Of a stretch of 64,000 bases of DNA, positions 32,317 to 41,642 are shown one piece after another. The notes beneath the pieces were generated by a model. That model was given only the letters and a program-made list of their open reading frames with translations, ran no database searches and was not told where the DNA came from. The stretch comes from Pseudoneobacillus sp052180215 (GTDB lineage: Bacteria > Bacillota > Bacilli > Bacillales > Cytobacillaceae), in assembly GCF_052180215.1 (NCBI RefSeq), contig NZ_CP197471.1, forward strand, positions 1,398,001 through 1,462,000, read 5' to 3'. A program made the position numbers and the translations under genes. Each line of letters opens with the position of its first letter. The stretch's first letter is position 1.

Positions 32317-33855
32317 ATGACAACTAAAACACCGAATGATGTTTTATATGAAAGAAGGCAAGAAATCGAAGCGGGTGGTCATCCGAAATATCATGAAAAA
32401 CTAAAAGAGCAAAATAAATTATTTGTACGTGACCGATTAACTAGGTTATTTGATAACGGAGAATACGAAGAAGATGGAATGTTTGCAAATTATTCAGCTG
32501 GGGATCTTCCAGCAGACGGTGTCGTAACGGCAATTGGAAAGGTAAACGGACAGACTGTTTGCGTTATGGCGAATGATTCAACCATTAAGGCGGGTTCTTG
32601 GGGTGCTCGAACTGTGGAGAAAATTATTCGTATTCAAGAAGTAGCTGAAAAATTAAAAGTTCCAATTCTTTATTTAGTAGATTCAGCAGGGGCGAGAATA
32701 ACAGATCAACTCGAAATGTTTCCTAATCGACGTGGTGCAGGGAAGATATTCTATAATCAGGTAAAGCTTTCTGGTATGGTTCCACAAGTTTGTATTTTAT
32801 TTGGGCCATCCGCAGCTGGTGGGGCTTATATTCCTGCTTTTTGTGATATTGTCATTATGGTCGATAAAAATGCTTCCATGTATCTAGGTTCCCCAAGGAT
32901 GGCTGAAAAGGTTATTGGTGAAAAGGTTACCCTAGAGGAAATGGGTGGAGCTAGAATGCACTGCACCATTAGTGGTTGTGGAGATGAATTAGCTCAAAGT
33001 GAAGAAGAGGCAATTGAATCTGCTAGAAAATATTTAAGTTATTTTCCGGCAAGTTTCAAAGAAAGATCTGTTAAACTTCCAGGTATTTCTCCAAAGCAAG
33101 GAAGAAAACTAGAGGAAATTATTCCTGAAAATCAAAATGCTCCTTTTGACATGTATGAGTGTATTGAGACATTAATAGATGAAGGAAGCTTCTACGAAAT
33201 AAAGAAACTATTTGCGCCAGAAATTATTACTGGTTTTGCAAGAATAGATGGAAGAGTTATGGGTGTTGTAGCTAACCAGCCAAAGGCAAAAGGTGGAGTA
33301 TTGTTTGTGGATTCAGCTGATAAAGCAGCAAAGTTTATTACGCTTTGTGACGCCTTCCATATTCCGTTGCTATTCCTAGCTGATGTACCTGGATTTATGA
33401 TTGGTACAAAGGTAGAAAGAGCTGGAATTATACGTCATGGTGCAAAGCTTATTGCAGCTATGAGTTCCGCAACAGTTCCTAAAATTTCTGTTGTAGTTAG
33501 AAAAGCTTATGGTGCAGGATTATATGCAATGGCTGGCCCAGCTTTCGAACCTGACTGTTGCATAGCTTTACCAACAGCGCAAATTGCTGTTATGGGACCG
33601 GAGGCAGCAGTGAATGCTGTTTATTCAAATAAAATAAACGAGATAAGCGATCCGAAAGAAAGATTAGCTTTCGTCCAAGAAAAGCATCAGGAATACAAAG
33701 AGCATATCGATATTTATAAATTGGCTTCAGAATTAATTGTAGATGAAATAGTTGCTCCTTCTGAATTAAGAAATGTATTAATTAATCGCTTTGAATTGTA
33801 TTCTTCAAAAGAAATGATTTTTAGTGAGAGAAAACATCCAGTCTATCCAGTATAA
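32317..33855 (+). CDS. Acyl-CoA carboxylase carboxyltransferase subunit (PccB/YngE type)
   Basis: A 512-residue fused carboxyltransferase with both halves. The acyl-CoA half has GPSAAGGAYIPAFCD near residue 165 and the carboxybiotin half has VPGFMIGTKVERAGIIRHGAK near residue 360 and AYGAGLYAMAGPAFEP near 395. The family covers propionyl-, methylcrotonyl- and related acyl-CoA substrates, and the substrate cannot be read from sequence here. ATG 32317 follows GGGGGG; the longer frame from 32257 lacks a site. Last gene of the operon. B. subtilis has a similar set in its yng operon, but with an HMG-CoA lyase that is absent here. Confidence 0.88.
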   Translation: MTTKTPNDVLYERRQEIEAGGHPKYHEKLKEQNKLFVRDRLTRLFDNGEYEEDGMFANYSAGDLPADGVVTAIGKVNGQTVCVMANDSTIKAGSWGARTVEKIIRIQEVAEKLKVPILYLVDSAGARITDQLEMFPNRRGAGKIFYNQVKLSGMVPQVCILFGPSAAGGAYIPAFCDIVIMVDKNASMYLGSPRMAEKVIGEKVTLEEMGGARMHCTISGCGDELAQSEEEAIESARKYLSYFPASFKERSVKLPGISPKQGRKLEEIIPENQNAPFDMYECIETLIDEGSFYEIKKLFAPEIITGFARIDGRVMGVVANQPKAKGGVLFVDSADKAAKFITLCDAFHIPLLFLADVPGFMIGTKVERAGIIRHGAKLIAAMSSATVPKISVVVRKAYGAGLYAMAGPAFEPDCCIALPTAQIAVMGPEAAVNAVYSNKINEISDPKERLAFVQEKHQEYKEHIDIYKLASELIVDEIVAPSELRNVLINRFELYSSKEMIFSERKHPVYPV

Positions 33856-33864
33856 ATAATCATA

Positions 33865-33903
33865 AGAGAATTCCCAATGATACAGGGAATTCTCTTTTTT
33901 TAT
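33865..33903 (+). terminator. Terminator of the carboxylase operon
   Basis: AGAGAATTCCC / GGGAATTCTCT stem with a nine-base loop and T run. Confidence 0.93.
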
Positions 33904-34024
33904 ATAAAAAATGTTGAATTGTCATCTTTTTTTGTTATCATCCTAAATTTAAGCTTGAATCCATACAAAGTCCTAGCATTTTTGGTAAAATATTGACAAA
34001 GGATGATAGAATAGAGGGATTGGA

Positions 34025-34906
34025 ATGAAGATAGGAATTATTGGCGGTGGCTCAATAGGGTTATTATATGCCTATTATTTAAGTAACCTATTTGAAGTTA
34101 CCTTATATACGAATACAAAAGATCAAGCTGACACTATTAATTCCAACGGAATACAACTATTTAACAATGGTATTGTAAAACAGGCTAAAGTTAAGTCTTT
34201 TTGTGTTGAAAATTGGACTGGAGAAGATGAATGGACCATCATAGCAGTCAAACAATATCATTTGGAGTTTTTGCTTAATAAATTAATGAAGGTTAAACCG
34301 TTAAAGCCTATTAATTTTTTATTCCTTCAAAATGGAATGGGACATTTAAAATATTTAGAGAAACTTGATGTCAACTCAATCCTTGTTGGTTCCATTGACC
34401 ATGGAGCGTATAAAATTAATTCCTACTCGGTGGAGCATAATGGAATAGGTCAAACGAAAGTAGCGATATATAAGGGTGAGTTCAGCCTCCCTTCCTCTAT
34501 TTTTTCGATTCCTCATTTCCCATTTGTGAAGGAAGAAAATTATTATAATATGTTACTTAAAAAGCTTGTTGCTAATGCTATTATTAATCCCTTGACCGCA
34601 CTGTTGAAAATTCCAAATGGAGAAATCATTCAAAATGAGTATTATTTTCAAAATGCTATTAGCTTATTTAATGAAATTAAAGAAATATTAAATATAGATA
34701 ATGCAGATCAGTATTTCCAACAGGTAATAAATATTTGTCAAAATACATCCACGAACCGATCTTCCATGCTAAAAGATATAGAAGCTCATCGACCTACCGA
34801 AATTGATGCGATTGTTGGGTATATTTTAGACCAAGCAGCTTTGAATCAAAAAGAAGCACCTATCTGTCAAACATTGTATCGGTTTATTAAAGGGATTGAG
34901 GGATAG
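34025..34906 (+). CDS. panE: 2-dehydropantoate 2-reductase (YlbQ/PanE)
   Basis: PanE reduces ketopantoate to pantoate with NADPH in pantothenate synthesis. The 293-residue protein starts with the Rossmann motif GIIGGGSIGLLYAYYL; the substrate region includes KKLVANAIINPLTALL near residue 180 (with the catalytic Lys) and SSMLKDIEAHRPTEIDAI near residue 243. It overlaps the frame of the next gene slightly upstream of that gene's chosen start. It is ylbQ of B. subtilis by position. Confidence 0.92.
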   Translation: MKIGIIGGGSIGLLYAYYLSNLFEVTLYTNTKDQADTINSNGIQLFNNGIVKQAKVKSFCVENWTGEDEWTIIAVKQYHLEFLLNKLMKVKPLKPINFLFLQNGMGHLKYLEKLDVNSILVGSIDHGAYKINSYSVEHNGIGQTKVAIYKGEFSLPSSIFSIPHFPFVKEENYYNMLLKKLVANAIINPLTALLKIPNGEIIQNEYYFQNAISLFNEIKEILNIDNADQYFQQVINICQNTSTNRSSMLKDIEAHRPTEIDAIVGYILDQAALNQKEAPICQTLYRFIKGIEG

Positions 34907-34916
34907 GGGAGAATTT

Positions 34917-35303
34917 ATGACGAATATAATTTCATCTATTTTAGCTGTTTTTATTACGATTCCAATCTTAGCTTATTTTGTGATTTTTATCTTAAGTAAA
35001 CAATTCACAAAGAATCATCGTAAATCCGTACATTTTGCTTCAGATGGAAGTACTATTTTCTTTATTTTATCTGTTCATTTTTTAATTTTATCCATTTGGG
35101 AAAAATCTTTTTTATGGGTTATTTTTATTTTTTTAATGTCATGTGCTATGATTTTTGTAATTATGAACTGGAAGATAAAAGGTGAAATTGTTTTTAGAAG
35201 AATTTTTAAAGGATTTTGGAGATTTAGCTTTCTAATCTTTTTATTTGCTTACTTTGGTTTGATGATTTATGGTGTGATTCAGAAGGTAAATTCTTATTTA
35301 TAA
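34917..35303 (+). CDS. DUF3397 family membrane protein
   Basis: A 128-residue protein with four hydrophobic segments. The size, the KNHRKSVHFASDGSTIFFILSV-type region near residue 30 (in part) and the position between panE and bshC identify the DUF3397 family of bacilli. Function unknown. ATG 34917 follows GGGGAGA, ten bases after the panE stop, so it is in the panE transcript. Confidence 0.8.
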   Translation: MTNIISSILAVFITIPILAYFVIFILSKQFTKNHRKSVHFASDGSTIFFILSVHFLILSIWEKSFLWVIFIFLMSCAMIFVIMNWKIKGEIVFRRIFKGFWRFSFLIFLFAYFGLMIYGVIQKVNSYL

Positions 35304-35384
35304 GCAAAGTTTTTTTAAGTTTTATATGACAGTGATATACTTTTACCATATCAATATTGTTTACATTGGAAAGGAAGTACATAA

Positions 35385-37019
35385 ATGGAGATTTTAAATC
35401 TCTCTTTGCCTGCTACTAATCGTTTTGCATCAGGGTATTTACAACAAGCACCAGAGATTATGTCTTTTTTTGATTACCGATTTAACGATAAAGCGCATGA
35501 TCTTAATCGATTACTCGAATTACAAAATCGAACATTCCCCCGTGATGTTCTTGCTGACCATATCGAGTCCTTTATGAATCGTTATTCAAGTTCTTCTAAA
35601 GTGAAGGAATCTCTACAAAAATTAAGAAATCCCCAAAGTACTGTAATCGTCGGTGGGCAACAAGCTGGGATATTGACTGGACCGCTTTACAGTATCCATA
35701 AAGTCATTTCGATTATAAAATTGGCAGAAGAGAAAGAAAAAGAATTAGGCATACCCGTTATTCCTGTTTTTTGGATAGCAGGAGAAGACCATGATTACCA
35801 TGAAGTAAATCATGTATTTGTCCCAAATGGACAAACACTAATAAAAAAGGCTTATCCAGAAAAAGTGTTACAAAAAAAGATGGTTTCAGACATTACATTG
35901 AATCAAGATGTTTGTTTGCTTTGGGCAAAAGAGGTGTTAGAAGGACTTGGAGAAGCTGAATACACACAAGTTATTCAAAATTTCACAGAAAATGCGATTC
36001 AGCAATCACGTGACTTTGTAGACTTCTTTGCTTTCTTTGTAATGGAATTGTTTAAAGACAAAGGGTTATTGATTGTAGACTCTGGAAATCCAGACCTTAG
36101 AAAAATTGAAAAGGATTTCTTTATTAAACAAATTAAACAACAGAAAGAAATTTCCTTTGCTTTACAAGAGCAGCAATTAGAAATTTTAAAAAGCGGATTT
36201 TCACTTACAATTGAAGCTCAAGCTAATTCAGCAAATCTTTTTTATTATGAGAATAACTTTAATGAAAGATTATTGCTTGAATATCATGCTGAGAATCAAT
36301 TGTTTATTAGTAAGAATAAAGCAGTGTCTTTTACTGAAGACCAATTAATAAATATTGCCAAGGAATATCCTGAAAGATTAAGTAACAATGTCGTAACAAG
36401 ACCTCTAATGCAAGAATTTCTATTTCCGACGCTTGCATTTATAGCTGGTCCAGGGGAAATTGCCTATTGGGCGGAGTTGAAAAAAGTATTTGGGATTTTT
36501 TCAATGAAGATGCCGCCAATTGTTCCAAGGTTAAATATCACTTTCTTAGAAAGAGCAGTTGAAAGAGATATTGAAGATCTTGGTCTCACAATTGAAGAAG
36601 TATTACTATCAGGTACCTCTAATGCAGTGAAAGATTTTTTTGACTCTGTGAAAGATGTTGAGTTAGAAGAACAATTTAACCATATAAAGGAACAAGTTTC
36701 ACTTCAGTATGAGATTATTGAACAAAAGCTTTCTAATTTAGATAAAGGTTTGTTACCTCTTTTAAACAAAAATGAATTAAAACTACAGGAACAAATTGAC
36801 TTTATGAAAGTGAAAATTGATCAATCCATACAACAAAAACATGCTATTACATTCCAAAAATTTAACCGAATTGAAAATTCACTTCGACCAAACGGTGTAC
36901 CACAAGAGAGGGTTTGGAATATTCTTTATTACTTAAATAAATATGGTTTTCAACTTATTTATGATTTGATGGAACTGCCTTTCGAATTTGATGGGTTACA
37001 TAAAGTCATTAAAGTTTAA
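35385..37019 (+). CDS. bshC: Bacillithiol biosynthesis cysteine-adding enzyme BshC
   Basis: BshC is thought to ligate cysteine to glucosaminyl-malate in the last step of synthesis of bacillithiol, the low-molecular-weight thiol of bacilli. The 544-residue protein (about 540 in relatives) has the diagnostic blocks VIVGGQQAGILTGPLYSIHK near residue 87 and FWIAGEDHDYHEVNHVF near 128, and a long C-terminal coiled coil (about 425-500). GGAAGT precedes the ATG. It ends at a terminator. Confidence 0.95.
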   Translation: MEILNLSLPATNRFASGYLQQAPEIMSFFDYRFNDKAHDLNRLLELQNRTFPRDVLADHIESFMNRYSSSSKVKESLQKLRNPQSTVIVGGQQAGILTGPLYSIHKVISIIKLAEEKEKELGIPVIPVFWIAGEDHDYHEVNHVFVPNGQTLIKKAYPEKVLQKKMVSDITLNQDVCLLWAKEVLEGLGEAEYTQVIQNFTENAIQQSRDFVDFFAFFVMELFKDKGLLIVDSGNPDLRKIEKDFFIKQIKQQKEISFALQEQQLEILKSGFSLTIEAQANSANLFYYENNFNERLLLEYHAENQLFISKNKAVSFTEDQLINIAKEYPERLSNNVVTRPLMQEFLFPTLAFIAGPGEIAYWAELKKVFGIFSMKMPPIVPRLNITFLERAVERDIEDLGLTIEEVLLSGTSNAVKDFFDSVKDVELEEQFNHIKEQVSLQYEIIEQKLSNLDKGLLPLLNKNELKLQEQIDFMKVKIDQSIQQKHAITFQKFNRIENSLRPNGVPQERVWNILYYLNKYGFQLIYDLMELPFEFDGLHKVIKV

Positions 37020-37027
37020 AACAAAGT

Positions 37028-37063
37028 AAGAACTCTGCTTTTTTACGCAGGGTTCTTTTTTTG
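37028..37063 (+). terminator. Terminator after bshC
   Basis: AAGAACTCTGC / GCAGGGTTCTT stem with a T run. Confidence 0.88.
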
Positions 37064-37092
37064 TAATTGGGTCATTAATTATCTTTTTAATA

Positions 37093-37263
37093 GGATCTTT
37101 TCTGAAACTTTGTTGCTTTTTGTAACTAATAATTAGGCATTTCACAATATAGGTTGTTAAACTCATATGAAAATTAAGAAAAGAGCTGAGCACTTATTAA
37201 GAGTGCCTGTAAATATCCGGCTTTAGGGATTTTTACGAAAAACACAATCTATCGAAAACAGCT
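37093..37263 (+). mobile_element. MITE copy 5 (type B), 171 bp
   Basis: Left end GGATCTTTTCTGAAAC and right end CGAAAACAGCT are inverted repeats with one or two changes. Flanks TTTTAATA (37085-37092) and TTTTAAAA (37264-37271) match at 7 of 8. It separates bshC from the mraZ promoter region. Confidence 0.87.
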
Positions 37264-37318
37264 TTTTAAAAAAATTAAAAGGATTTTTCATAATATGAGC
37301 GAATAATTAAAAAAAGGG

Positions 37319-37373
37319 TGGAGGAAAGTGGGGGATTGTGGTACATTTTAGATAGAAAGTGGGTGTAGTGGGT
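37319..37373 (+). promoter_or_regulatory. MraZ-box repeats before mraZ
   Basis: TGGAG (37319), TGGGG (37329) and TGGTA (37339) lie exactly ten bases apart, the five-plus-five spacing of MraZ-binding repeats described in other bacteria. Two further TGGGT units at 37360 and 37369 abut the mraZ start. Autoregulation of the dcw cluster by MraZ is inferred. Confidence 0.6.
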
Positions 37374-37805
37374 ATGTTCATGGGTGAGCATCATCATAAC
37401 ATTGATAGCAAAGGACGTTTGATCGTACCTGCTAAATTTCGTGATGACCTAGGTGAAATGTTTGTTATCACTAGAGGGCTGGATCAATGTTTATTTGGTT
37501 ACCCATTAAATGAGTGGAAAGAGATTGAGACTAAGCTTAAAGGCTTGCCACTTACAAAAAAAGATGCCCGTGCATTCACAAGATTTTTCTTTTCTGGTGC
37601 AACTGAGAGTGAAATCGATAAACAGGGACGAATCAATATACCTACGCCGCTTTTGCAATATGCAAAACTCGAAAAAGAATGTGTTATTTTAGGAGTTTCC
37701 AATCGAATTGAAATTTGGAGCAAGCAGATTTGGGAAGACTATTTTAATGAATCAGAGGAATCTTTTGCAGAAATTGCAGAAAATATGATTGGGTTTGATA
37801 TATAA
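37374..37805 (+). CDS. mraZ: Transcriptional regulator MraZ
   Basis: MraZ is an AbrB-like DNA-binding protein that opens and controls the dcw cluster. The 143-residue protein (equal to B. subtilis) has two SpoVT/AbrB repeats, each with the core DSKGRLIVPAKFR near residue 12 and DKQGRINIPTPL near residue 85. ATG 37374 matches the conserved start MFMGE; the open frame continues five codons upstream. The ribosome site is unusual: GTGGG repeats, no GGAGG. Confidence 0.94.
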   Translation: MFMGEHHHNIDSKGRLIVPAKFRDDLGEMFVITRGLDQCLFGYPLNEWKEIETKLKGLPLTKKDARAFTRFFFSGATESEIDKQGRINIPTPLLQYAKLEKECVILGVSNRIEIWSKQIWEDYFNESEESFAEIAENMIGFDI

Positions 37806-37918
37806 TAGACAAATGTTTTCTACAATTTTCGGTTCAGTCTTTTAAATAGTTATCATCCTATATTTAGCTCTAGCGCTTTTTTTAGCGTTCGTTATTTGAT
37901 TTGGAAAGGTGGATAATC

Positions 37919-38851
37919 ATGTTTAGTCATACAACAGTGCTTTTGAAGGAAACCGTTGAAGGTTTAAATATTAAGCCAGATGGTACATATGTTGATTGTA
38001 CATTAGGAGGGGCAGGTCATAGTGAGCTCATCCTTTCTCAGTTATCGAAAGAAGGGAATTTAATTGCCTTCGATCAGGATCAAGTTGCCATTAATCATGC
38101 GAAAGAAAGACTATCTAAATATGAAGGCCAAGTAACCTTTATAAAAAGTAACTTTCTACATTTGAAGGAAAAGCTAGAAGAAATAGGAATTGAAAAAGTG
38201 GATGGTATTCTATATGATCTGGGTGTTTCATCACCACAGTTAGATACTCCAGAACGTGGCTTCAGCTATCACCATGATGCTCCATTAGATATGAGAATGG
38301 ATAATGAGGCAGAGATTTCTGCTTTTGACGTGGTGAATTTTTGGGCATATGAAGATTTAGTAAGGATATTTTTTCAGTATGGTGAGGAGAAATTCTCTAA
38401 GCAAGTTGCCCGTAAAATAGAAGCTGCCAGAGCAATTAAACCTATTCAAACGACTGGGGAATTAGTGGAATTAATTAAAGATGGAATCCCTGCTCCTGCA
38501 AGAAGAAAGGGAGGACATCCAGCCAAAAGGATTTTTCAAGCTATTAGAATTGCAGTAAATGACGAACTGGCTGTTTTTGAAAAATCGTTGGAGCAAGCGA
38601 TCCAAATACTTCATCCTGGCGGTAGAATAAGTGTCATTACTTTCCATTCTTTAGAGGATCGGATTTGTAAGGTGATTTTTAAAAGGGAAAGTGAAGGACC
38701 GCAATTGCCTCCTGGCATGCCATTTATACCTCAGGGCTATGAGCCTGTATTAAAACTTATTACTAGAAAACCTATTCTTCCGTCGGAGGAAGAGTTAGAA
38801 CATAATAAACGAGCACGATCAGCAAAGCTACGAATAGCAGAAAAGAAATAA
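37919..38851 (+). CDS. rsmH: 16S rRNA (cytosine1402-N4)-methyltransferase RsmH
   Basis: RsmH methylates C1402 of 16S rRNA. The 310-residue protein begins MFSHTTVLLKETVEGL and carries the SAM motif VDCTLGGAGHSELIL near residue 25, DLGVSSPQLDTPERGFSY near 100 and the C-terminal ITFHSLEDRICK near 240. AAAGGTGG precedes ATG 37919. It is the second dcw gene (mraW). Confidence 0.96.
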   Translation: MFSHTTVLLKETVEGLNIKPDGTYVDCTLGGAGHSELILSQLSKEGNLIAFDQDQVAINHAKERLSKYEGQVTFIKSNFLHLKEKLEEIGIEKVDGILYDLGVSSPQLDTPERGFSYHHDAPLDMRMDNEAEISAFDVVNFWAYEDLVRIFFQYGEEKFSKQVARKIEAARAIKPIQTTGELVELIKDGIPAPARRKGGHPAKRIFQAIRIAVNDELAVFEKSLEQAIQILHPGGRISVITFHSLEDRICKVIFKRESEGPQLPPGMPFIPQGYEPVLKLITRKPILPSEEELEHNKRARSAKLRIAEKK

Positions 38852-38875
38852 TGATTAGCATTGGAGGGGAACAAA

Positions 38876-39241
38876 ATGAGCAATTTAGCCAGAAAAATTC
38901 AAAAAGAATATCAATATGAACCACAAAGAAAAACTAGTCAAGGATTAAAACCCAAAAAGGACAAGCAGTCTTGGTTAACACCGGGTGAAAAAATATTAGG
39001 GGTATTTTTTGGAGCCATTGTTTGTTTCGGTGCGGTCCAAATGGTATCTGCTCAAGCCTCTATATACGAAGTAAATAAGGATATCCAAACGATAGAAACA
39101 AATATAAATGAACAAAAAAAGGTTAATAATGATTTAAAAATGCAAGTTAGCGAATTAAGTACCTATGAAAGAATTTGGGAAAAGGCAAGAGAATTGGGAC
39201 TTAAGTTGAATGAGAATAATGTTAAGGTTGTGCAGGACTAA
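38876..39241 (+). CDS. ftsL: Cell division protein FtsL
   Basis: FtsL is a small bitopic division protein that forms a coiled-coil complex with DivIC and DivIB. The 121-residue product has a basic cytoplasmic tail, one membrane segment (about residues 43-62) and an extracellular coiled coil (about 63-105). Sequence is poorly conserved, so identification relies on topology and position between rsmH and pbpB. GGAGGGG precedes ATG 38876, and the stop overlaps pbpB (TAATG). Confidence 0.93.
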   Translation: MSNLARKIQKEYQYEPQRKTSQGLKPKKDKQSWLTPGEKILGVFFGAIVCFGAVQMVSAQASIYEVNKDIQTIETNINEQKKVNNDLKMQVSELSTYERIWEKARELGLKLNENNVKVVQD

Positions 39242-41472
39242 TGATTAAAAAACAGCCGAATATGAATGTTGGAGCAGCGGTATTATTTGTAATATTCGGC
39301 CTGCTCTTTTTTGTCTTACTTTTTCGATTTGCTTCTATTCAAATAACTGGTGAAGCAGCAGGGCAGGCATTAGTTGCAAAAGCTCAGCAAAAATATATGA
39401 GGGATAGAGTGATTGATGCTAAGCGAGGGACTATTTTTGATCAAAATGGTGAAGTGATTGCAGAGGATGCAGCATCATATACCCTGCAAGCCATTTTAGA
39501 TGAAAAAATGACTACCAATCCAGATCATCCTTTGCATGTAACAGATCCGGAGAAAACGGCTAGGGCTCTCGCTAAATACATCGATTTATCAGAATCTGAA
39601 ATTTATAGAATTCTCACAAAAAATGGCCCATTTCAAGTGGAGTTTGGAAAAGCAGGTAAGGATATATCACATCAAACGAAACAAGAAATAGAAAAATTAG
39701 AACTGCCGGGCATTATTTTTAAGCGAGATTCAAAAAGATTTTATCCAAATGGAATATTCGCATCTCATTTAATTGGATTTGTGGAGGAAAAAGAGGGAGA
39801 AGACGGAAAAATTAACTCTAAAGGAACTCTTGGTATAGAAGAGAGTTTGAACAAACAATTAAGCGGTAAAAATGGTGTTATTCACTATCAAAGTGATCGA
39901 TGGGGACTTTTACTGCCTGATGGTAAAGAAGATATTGAGCCTGCCAAAAATGGGGATAACGTTTATTTAACTATTGATAAAAAAATACAGACCTTTATGG
40001 AAGATGCCTTAAATAAAGTAGATCAAGAATATAAGCCGAAAAAAATGATTGCTATTGTAGCAGATCCGAAAACCGGAAATATTTTAGCTATGGGGCAAAG
40101 ACCCACTTTTCATCCTAAAACAAGAGATGGAATTAGCGCAAGCTGGCACAACGAAGTGATTGAAACCTCGTTTGAACCTGGTTCAACGATGAAAATATTT
40201 ACATTGGCTGCTGCTATTCAAGAAAAAGTGTTTAACCCAAATGAAGAATATCAATCAGGTTCCTATCAAGTAGCCCCCAATATTCGACCTATTCATGACC
40301 ATAATTATGTAGGGTGGGGGAAGATTTCATACCTAGAAGGGGTACAACGTTCCTCCAACGTTGCTTTTGCTAAAATTGCAAATGAAAAATTGGGGTTTGA
40401 GAGATTTCGTGAGTATTTAACAAAATTCGGGCTAGATAAACCAACCGGCATTGATTTGCCAAATGAAACACCGGGTAAAATATTATTTAATTACCCACTA
40501 GAAAAAATTACTACTGCTTTTGGACAGGGGTCTGCTATTACAGCGATTCAACAAATTCAGGCAGCTACAGCCATCGCTAACAATGGACAAATGATGCAAC
40601 CTCATGTCATTAAAAAAATAGTAGATGGAGATAGTGGGAATGTCTTAGTAGAAAATAAACCCAAGGTTGTAGGTGAACCAATATCAGCTGAGACGGCTAA
40701 ACAAGTAAGAGATATATTAGAATCAGTTGTTACGTCTCCAAATGGTACTGGGAGTCGTTATCAAATTGATGGGTATTCTGTTGCGGGGAAAACTGGAACT
40801 GCACAAATTCCAGGTCCTGATGGCAAGTATTTAACTGGAGCTGAAAATTATATATTTTCCTTTTTAGGAATGGCTCCAAAGGATGACCCTAAATTAATTG
40901 TTTATGTTGCTGTTCAACAACCTCAAATTGATAACTATTTTAATGGATCGATTCCAGTTGCGAAGGTTTTTAATTCGGTCATGAAAAATAGCCTTCAATA
41001 TATGAACATCGAGCCGACAAAAACCAAAAAAGCAGCTGCATTTCGTCTTCCTAATGTTAAAAATCAATCGGTAAAAGATACAAAAAAACTATTAGAATCA
41101 AAAGGATTAAATGTGGTTCTTATTGGTAAGGGATCGAAAGTAGTTGATCAATTACCGGCCCAAGATTCTATGATTCTAGAGGGTGAAAAAATCGTCATAA
41201 AAACTGATGGAAAAATAGTTCTCCCTGATTTAACTGGATGGTCCTTACGTGATTCGATTAAAGTTGCGAATCTGGCATCCTTAAAATTAAATCCGGTTGG
41301 AAATGGTTTTGTGGTGAAACAAAATATTCCCCCGGGAACTCCTATTCGTGAAGGGGAATATTTAATTTTGGATTTTAAAACACCAAAGGAGCAGTTTGAT
41401 CAAATGGTGGCTGAGAAGCAGAAGAGTGAAAATCAAGAAGAATCTGAAATTGAAATGGAAGTAAAAGATTAA
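39241..41472 (+). CDS. pbpB: Penicillin-binding protein 2B (class B, divisome)
   Basis: PBP2B is the septal transpeptidase of vegetative cells. The 743-residue protein has an N-terminal membrane anchor (about residues 12-32), a dimerisation domain, the transpeptidase domain with active-site Ser315 in STMK, SSN (RSSNVAF) and KTGT, and two C-terminal PASTA domains (about 600-660 and 665-720). It has an acidic C-terminal tail. It is translationally coupled to ftsL. Confidence 0.96.
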   Translation: MIKKQPNMNVGAAVLFVIFGLLFFVLLFRFASIQITGEAAGQALVAKAQQKYMRDRVIDAKRGTIFDQNGEVIAEDAASYTLQAILDEKMTTNPDHPLHVTDPEKTARALAKYIDLSESEIYRILTKNGPFQVEFGKAGKDISHQTKQEIEKLELPGIIFKRDSKRFYPNGIFASHLIGFVEEKEGEDGKINSKGTLGIEESLNKQLSGKNGVIHYQSDRWGLLLPDGKEDIEPAKNGDNVYLTIDKKIQTFMEDALNKVDQEYKPKKMIAIVADPKTGNILAMGQRPTFHPKTRDGISASWHNEVIETSFEPGSTMKIFTLAAAIQEKVFNPNEEYQSGSYQVAPNIRPIHDHNYVGWGKISYLEGVQRSSNVAFAKIANEKLGFERFREYLTKFGLDKPTGIDLPNETPGKILFNYPLEKITTAFGQGSAITAIQQIQAATAIANNGQMMQPHVIKKIVDGDSGNVLVENKPKVVGEPISAETAKQVRDILESVVTSPNGTGSRYQIDGYSVAGKTGTAQIPGPDGKYLTGAENYIFSFLGMAPKDDPKLIVYVAVQQPQIDNYFNGSIPVAKVFNSVMKNSLQYMNIEPTKTKKAAAFRLPNVKNQSVKDTKKLLESKGLNVVLIGKGSKVVDQLPAQDSMILEGEKIVIKTDGKIVLPDLTGWSLRDSIKVANLASLKLNPVGNGFVVKQNIPPGTPIREGEYLILDFKTPKEQFDQMVAEKQKSENQEESEIEMEVKD

Positions 41473-41642
41473 CGGTTCCTCACTTTAAAGCTCGTTCTAA
41501 TTACAAAGGTACAAGCATATATTTTGAACGATATATCTGATTGATTTGGTAAAATGTCTCGCCAATATCAAATCACAATCTAATCTTACTATGCGATTAG
41601 CCTTTTAAATTAGGACGAGCAAAAGGAGGAGCGTTTCATTAT

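Noticed and set aside
41473..41642. A sigma-E promoter for spoVD
   Set aside because: GCATATA is present at about 41514, but no CATACA-type box lies at the right distance.
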